Origin: Microdochium bolleyi
Taxonomy: Eukaryota; Ascomycota; Sordariomycetes; Xylariales; Microdochiaceae
DNA length: 64,000 nt
Direction of reading: 5' to 3'
Assembly: GCA_001566295.1 (NCBI GenBank)
Contig: KQ964254.1
Location: forward strand, 744,001 to 808,000
Positions 58,240-64,000 of this stretch are shown piece after piece. How positions within the stretch are numbered: the stretch's first letter is position 1; the number at the start of each line of letters is the position of its first letter. The notes under the pieces were generated by a model. It saw only the letters and a program-made list of their open reading frames with translations. It ran no database searches and was not told the DNA's origin. The position numbers were made by a program, and so were the translations under genes.

Positions 58240-61200
58240 ATGGCGAACCATCAAGGGCCACGGCCGCAGGCCAATCCTCAGGACATGGACTTGACGCAAC
58301 TCACACTCCAGCTCAGAGACAGGAAGGAAAACGACAAGAAATATGCACAGTTCCATGGCGACAAGCTCATCGGGGTAAGTAAGAACGTGAATCTCTGCGT
58401 CTCCGCCCCCAATAGTTGGCTGGGCCTACTGAGGTCCTCTATTTTTGTGGACTAGAGAACGAACCGCGGATGAGTGCTGACACTTCCAACTGTAGGATCC
58501 TCTTGTTCAGAAAGTCGGCACGTGGGGTGATATCAAGGCTGTCATCCAGCCAAGCAATTGGCCAGCACTTGGAAAGGCCATTAGCGGAGTCGTCTCGGGC
58601 AAGCCGGTTGATGTGAGTTCGCCTCCACGTCGACATACTGACTGAATTACTGACATGCTGGATATGACAGCTGCAAAGTGCTGCATCGATCGCCGGCTCT
58701 CTCAGTGACTATTCGGTCAACAGAGCCGCTTTCATCAACAATGGTGTCAAAGACAAGTATGACAAGATGCTGCATCGTAGGTTTACCGGTTCTTCTTCTC
58801 TGGTCACACCTCCCTTAAGCGGATATTCCTGTCCTCGTCCAGAGATATCTGAGTCTTTGGACCTCTGGACCTCTAGAGTCTCTGGACCTCTGGACCTCTA
58901 GAGTCTCTGGACCTCTGGGCCGAAAGAAATTGGGATTCTCAGAGATCCGCAGATTGCTAGCCTCTCAATTTGGGCGAGTTTCCACTAACAACATACGTGT
59001 ACACAGCACCTTTGACATATCTGGGTGATGCATTCCAGTACCGGACGGCCGATGGCAAGTTCAACAGCGCCCTCAACCCGCACCTTGGCCAGGCAGGCGC
59101 TCCTTACGCCAAGACAGTGCCGTCCAAGTCCGCCCCCCTGGGCGCCCTGCCGGACCCCTCCGACCTCTTTGACAAGCTCATGGCAAGAGAAGATGGAGGC
59201 CGAGAAAGCAAGTCAGGCCTGTCTGCGTGGCTCATCTACCATGCCACCATCATCATACACGACATCTTCCGGACGAATGACCATGACAAGAACATCTCCG
59301 ACAGCTCGTCCTACCTCGACCTCTCTCCACTCTACGGCTATACCGATGAGATGCAGCGAAAGGTCCGGGACGGAAAGTACAAGCTCGGCCTCCTCAAGCC
59401 AGATACCTTCGCCGAGGACCGTCTACTACGACAGCCGCCCGGTGTTTGTATCTACCTCGTGATGTACAACAGGTATCACAACTATGCTGCGAGGCAGCTA
59501 CTCCGGATCAACGAGAACGGTCGGTTTACGGTCCCGGCTAAGTACGGAAAGACGAAGTTGGTTTCCCTGGTCCAGGAGCTCCTCCCAGAGCGCAACGCAT
59601 ATGACCAGAAATTGCCCTTGGACTCCAAGACGATCGCGTTGTGCAACTCTTACGAGAAGAAATGGAGAGAGGCGCAAGCGGCGACGCCCGGTGACGCACC
59701 GTCTGTTCCCCCAGTACTGCCGAATGAGACCCCACGGGAGACCGAGGAGCGCTTAAAGAGGGAGGCGCGCCGGGACGCCGTTGAAAAGGCGATGCAGGAG
59801 TTCGAGGCGTCTGACCTCCACAAGGAGCTCAAGCAATTGACAGACGACCTTCAAAAACTCCTCGCAGACAAGCGGCAGGCGCTGGGAGGAGAAAAGGCCG
59901 CTGAGTTCCAGGCCGAATGCGACAAGTTCGAAGCTGCATGGGAGGCGGCCTGGGACAAGCAGGACAACGACCTCTTCAACACTGCTCGTCTCATCACCTG
60001 TGGCTTGTACGTTCAGATCTCCGTACACGACTACCTGCGAGCTCTGATGGGCTTCCACCAGTTCGACACCAACTTCACCCTGGATCCTCGCGGTGATTTC
60101 GATCAGAGAAAGACTTCGAGAGGAATTGGTAACCAGGTTACCGTCGAATTCAATCTCTTGTATCGTTTCCACTGCGCCATCTCTCGCAGAGATGAGCAGT
60201 ATACTGTGGATTACATGAAGGGAGTGATGGGCTTCAGGGATCCAGAGAACACCCCCCTGCCAGAGTTCCTGGGCATGATGGCTATGGGCAAGAAGAAGGC
60301 CGACAGCGAGAAGAAGCTTGGAAAGCAGCCGACTGAGCCATGGGAAGTCACGTTTGGTGTCCCCGAAGTCCCCGCAACCCCTGGCACGCAGACGGCTCAC
60401 AACAACTCTGCCAACGACATGCACAGGAGTGGATCGGACAGTGGCGTCGAAGGTCTCTCTTCCGGTGCCCAGACGCCGAACAAGACGGCTGAGGCGCAGA
60501 AGACGGCTGCGCAGCAGCAGGCCGCTGGACACAGCAGGTTCTTCGAGCGCAACCCTGTCACCAACCTTTTCGACGACGAGCAGATGCTCAAGGAGATCCA
60601 CGCGGGCATGGACGACCCTATCTCCAATTTCGGGCCCCGGAATGTGCCCAAGTGTCTCAAGGCTGTTGAAATCATGGGCATCCTGCAAGCTCGCAAGTGG
60701 GAGTGCGGCACGCTCAACGACTTTAGAGACTTCTTCGGTATGCCACGACACACCTCCTTTGAGAGCATAAGTAAGAATGTAGAGATCCAGAATGCTCTCC
60801 GCGACCTCTACGAGAACGTAGACACCGTGGAGCTGTACCCTGGAGTGTTCTGCGAGTCCGACGAGTTCATGGGCCTCGATCCTGGCCCACGAGAATCCTC
60901 CTCTGCTTTATGGGCAGCAATCTTTAGCGACGCTATTACGCTTGTTCGCTCTGATCGCTTCTATACGGTTGACTGGAATACGAACTCTCTGACGAGTTGG
61001 GGCATGAAGGAGGTCACACCGTCCAACGAGATCTGTAAAAGCTCCGTTTTCCACCGCCTGCTGCAGCGCTCCTTCCCTGGCTGGTACGCAAACGATACGA
61101 TTCGTTTCTTCCATCCTTTCTACACGGCAAAGCAGAATGCGGAGTTCGCGAAAGCTCAGGGTTATGGCGACATGTTCAAGGAGACGGCCGGCACCCCAAC

Positions 61201-63104
61201 CGAGCTTGTTGCCTCCCCGCCGAAGAAGCCAGAGAAGCCCCTGTACCTTGACCAGTACAGTGACATTACGGTCGTGCTTGAGGGTCACACTGGAAAGAAC
61301 TTCATCAACTCGGCGTTCTACTGCAAGAAGAATCTGCCTGTTGTGGTGAAGGACGTTCTGGAGTCAACAAAGACGTTGCCTGAGAACTGCTCCACCAACA
61401 TCCAGACGTACCTTGACCAGCACAAGGCAGACCTCAAGAAGTATCTTGACGATCTCATGAGGTACATGGTCAAGAGGGAGTCGATCTCCATGACCAACTC
61501 GACGTTCCAGATCGACGTCGTCAGAGAGTGAGTACTTGTCCCCAAGAAGCACTGCCGAGCCATTATTAACACAACCCAATAGCTTTGCAATCCCAGTTGT
61601 TACCCGTTATGTGGCCACCTTCCTTGGATTCGGCCAAAAGATCAGCGAAGTCGCTGGTGATGCCAAGGGCACTTTCAGCGAGAATGAAATCTACCAGCAC
61701 ATCACGAACTGTCATTCCTTCCTGACGTACAACCCGGATGAGACCAAGTGGATGCAGCGCCGCAAGGACTTCATCAAGTCCATGAACACGCTCATCGAGC
61801 TCACTCAGAACGGCACCATCTGGGAGGCTGGCTCGTGGGGAATCTCCCAGACGTTGTTCGGAACGAAGGAGAAGTCCAACCCGATGCATGACCTCGGAGT
61901 CTTCGTCGCCAAGGAGGTGCTGAAATACGAGAAGGACCAGGAGAAGGCCGCTGCTATCCTCCTTCTCGTCTGTCTCGACTTTGCCTATAACGCTGTTGTC
62001 GCAGTAAGTCGCTCGGCCCACTATATTTGCACCGCTATCAAGACTAACGTAATTATAGCTCACTGGTACTCTGGATGGCTACATGGACGAGCTCTACCGG
62101 GCGGCAAACCCCGAAGCACGCTGGAAGAACGACACTGGCAAAGCTGTGTCACCGCCACAGTGGCCCGCAATCCAGGCATTGGCATTGGATAGCTCGCCAG
62201 CTGCCTTTGCAAAATTGGAGACGCTGGTAAAGAGCATGGTTCAGAAGAAGGTCCGCATCCCGCTCATCCGGCGAGCCCTGAAGGAGGGCGACTACAAATT
62301 CAGCTTCGACACGGAAGATGTGCACATCGACGAAGGCCAGCCAGTTGTCCTCGATCTCGTGAGTCCCCCTCCAATTGACCGAGGTACAGAACCTGCTACA
62401 GAGATTCATGACTAACAGAAATAATCCCGTAACAGACCGCTGCCGAAGAGCATGCAAGCAACGAGGAGGCCAAGAAGTTCCTCCGCATGGCGTTCCAGTT
62501 CAGGATCGCCGACAAATTCAACGCGTTCTTGCCTCAGGGCCTGGCTTCACTCTCGCTGACGGCGATGATCAAGTTCATCGCGCAGATGCAGAACCCCCGT
62601 CGCGGTCACGCCTCCCAGGGAAAGCTCAAGAGAGTCCGCCTCGACTCCACGCCCGAGGGCTACGCAAACTACATGGCGCCGATGAGGGTGGCCTGGATCA
62701 GCAAGCAAGTGAAGACGCTCAAGAAGAAGGACCAGAACAAGACCTACAACGAGGACATGCTGCGGCCCGAGGTGCACACCTACCTCACGCCCACGTGGGA
62801 CCAGTTCGTCGCGTTCCCCATGACCTGGAAGATCCGCTTCGACGGATTCGGCCCGTCCGACTACGCGACGTACGACAAGGACACCAAGAAGATGCTCGAG
62901 CCGTACGGCGTGGTCAAGTACGCCGCGCCCCTCCCGGACTACCTGCCTCCCTGGTACCAGCCCGTTGGGCCGTCGTCTGTCGGCGGCTCGTTCGCGACTG
63001 TCGCTTGTACCTGCGCCGCGGGCCCTGGTGCGGGCCATGGCGAGAAGGGTGGCGCCAAGTCTCATGTTACGCCGGTGACGAATGGATGCGGCATGTCGCA
63101 TTAA
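58240..63104 (+). CDS. Ppo-type fatty-acid heme dioxygenase with degenerate P450 half
   Basis: Seven exons (58240..58374, 58496..58612, 58671..58776, 59007..61527, 61583..62003, 62059..62358, 62436..63104) give 1422 residues. The N-terminal animal-peroxidase/cyclooxygenase-like domain has HPPLTYLGDAFQYR (119-132), the distal His204 in IIIHDIFR, SSYLDLSPLYGY, LLRQPPGVCIYLVMYNRYHN, and catalytic Tyr505 with proximal His508 in LLYRFH (usually YRWH). This is the fold of linoleate dioxygenases that make hydroperoxy fatty acids (oxylipins). The C-terminal part aligns by eye with the P450-like half of Ppo enzymes (WISKQ; FPMTWKIRFDGFG). However, the cysteine heme loop is replaced by FLPQGLASLS (1231-1240), so P450 chemistry is unlikely. 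Two charged insertions (about 355-450 and 555-650) make it longer than the usual 1000-1150 residues. Exact product is unknown. Confidence 0.9.
58851..58918 (+). repeat. 25-bp tandem repeat in intron 3 of the dioxygenase gene
   Basis: Two full and one partial copy (25+25+18 bases) of a unit beginning GAGTCTCTGGACCTCTGG occur back to back, with a single T/C difference in the first copy. Each unit itself contains two GGACCTCT half-repeats. It lies wholly inside the 230-nt intron 58777-59006. Confidence 0.93.
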
Positions 63105-64000
63105 CGCGATGGAGTCTGATTTGACTGGCTTGCTCGGCGTTTGACTCAGACTGAATTTGTCTATTTTTAAATTCACGTCTTATAAAGCTTTGTATAGTAA
63201 TGCTCATTGTGATATACAAAAGATGGAGATTCAAGATTACTCTACCCAGTAGTTGCATATGGTTTCAGCCGAACCGGAGCCCCAGAGCTTTCACAGAAAG
63301 ACGAGGACAGCGTGTCTCCGTCTTTACTCGGCAGTTTGCCTTTACCCGCAGACCCTGCGAGTAAACAACTGCAACCATTGACACACACTGTTTTCGCGCG
63401 TCTTGCACAGTTATGCACTGTTTTTCTTTTCTTTTCCGCCAGGGGTGTGGGCGCTGTTTTTGTTTAAGCCAATATCCACCCGCATAAACCGAGCTCTCAG
63501 ACGTAGTGTACATTTTGTTACAGCTTAGGAAATGACAAACGTAGATCATGGTAGACACAACGACTTTCTGCATTTCGTGCCCGAGGTGTTTTGTATCATC
63601 CCTCCATTATTTAATTGTGACAGCATTCATAGTGGAATCTAGCATGATAATGTACTCCCTTAGTGGTATATCTGATGACTTGAGCCCACTATGCCGATGC
63701 AGGGGTGCGAAGTTGAAGAGGTCTAGAGGTCGAGAGACCAGTTTACCGATATCACACGTCGGCACTCCATAGGCAGTTACACAGCATCACGTCCGAAGCC
63801 ATTCAGCCGTCTTACAGCGGGTCAGTCAGCTCGACGCCGCAAGGACGTGAAACTGTGAGCGCAACTCTCCTGCACCTGAGAGTGTAGGAGTCCTAGGTAG
63901 CGACGTCGAGACCATCCAACTACAATATCTAATCGTGTGCAGCTTAGTCTTTCACTGTCGGATAGTCGCATGATCTCGCCCGGTTGCCTGCAGGGTGGTG
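63105..64000. other. 3' region and right edge of window
   Basis: About 900 bases downstream of the dioxygenase. Mostly A/T-rich 3' sequence; no supported gene before the window ends. Confidence 0.5.

Noticed and set aside
59753..60751. 332-codon minus-strand frame
   Set aside because: Antisense to the dioxygenase exon that carries catalytic residues.

Overview
The window looks like nuclear DNA from a filamentous ascomycete (Pezizomycotina, probably Sordariomycetes-like). The evidence is short GT-AG introns of about 50-230 nt with CTAAC-type branch sites, a Zn2Cys6 transcription factor, Ppo-type oxylipin synthase and heme-thiolate peroxidase families, widely spaced monocistronic genes on both strands, and one intron-containing nuclear tRNA. 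No bacterial features, plasmid features, CRISPR array or intact transposon were seen.

Layout. 1-7 kb: a poly-Q hypothetical protein (+), a cytochrome P450 (-), a membrane-anchored methyltransferase-like protein (+) and the mitochondrial oxoglutarate carrier (-). 8-17 kb is gene-poor, holding an SDR oxidoreductase (-) and a Zn2Cys6 regulator (+). 18.9-31 kb: a possible 70-residue ORF, a large F-box protein (+), the BUD22-like ribosome-biogenesis factor (-) and a four-exon IBtk-like ANK/RCC1/BTB protein (-). 32-44 kb: a 2-oxodicarboxylate carrier (+, eight exons), a vWA-Hint protein (-), tRNA-Val(AAC) (+), a small conserved protein (-), Rtf2 (+) and glucosidase II beta (+). 45.7-53.3 kb: the TOR kinase (+). 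53.7-64 kb: a DUF1772-like membrane protein (-), a heme-thiolate peroxidase (-) and, divergent from it, a very large Ppo-type fatty-acid dioxygenase (+).

Most genes are housekeeping functions with no operon logic: growth control (TOR), ER glycoprotein quality control (glucosidase II beta), ribosome biogenesis (BUD22), replication-fork/spliceosome factor (Rtf2) and mitochondrial 2-oxoacid transport (two SLC25 carriers). The one neighbourhood that may act together is 53.7-63.1 kb. There an oxylipin-type dioxygenase, whose C-terminal P450 half has lost the cysteine heme signature, sits head-to-head with a heme-thiolate peroxidase of the unspecific peroxygenase/chloroperoxidase family. That link is inference.

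Exon boundaries were assigned by eye from GT/AG sites, reading-frame closure and family resemblance, and every multi-exon model given here sums to a multiple of three. No database search was run. Family names rest on recognised motifs; long intergenic stretches are reported as empty where nothing was seen.
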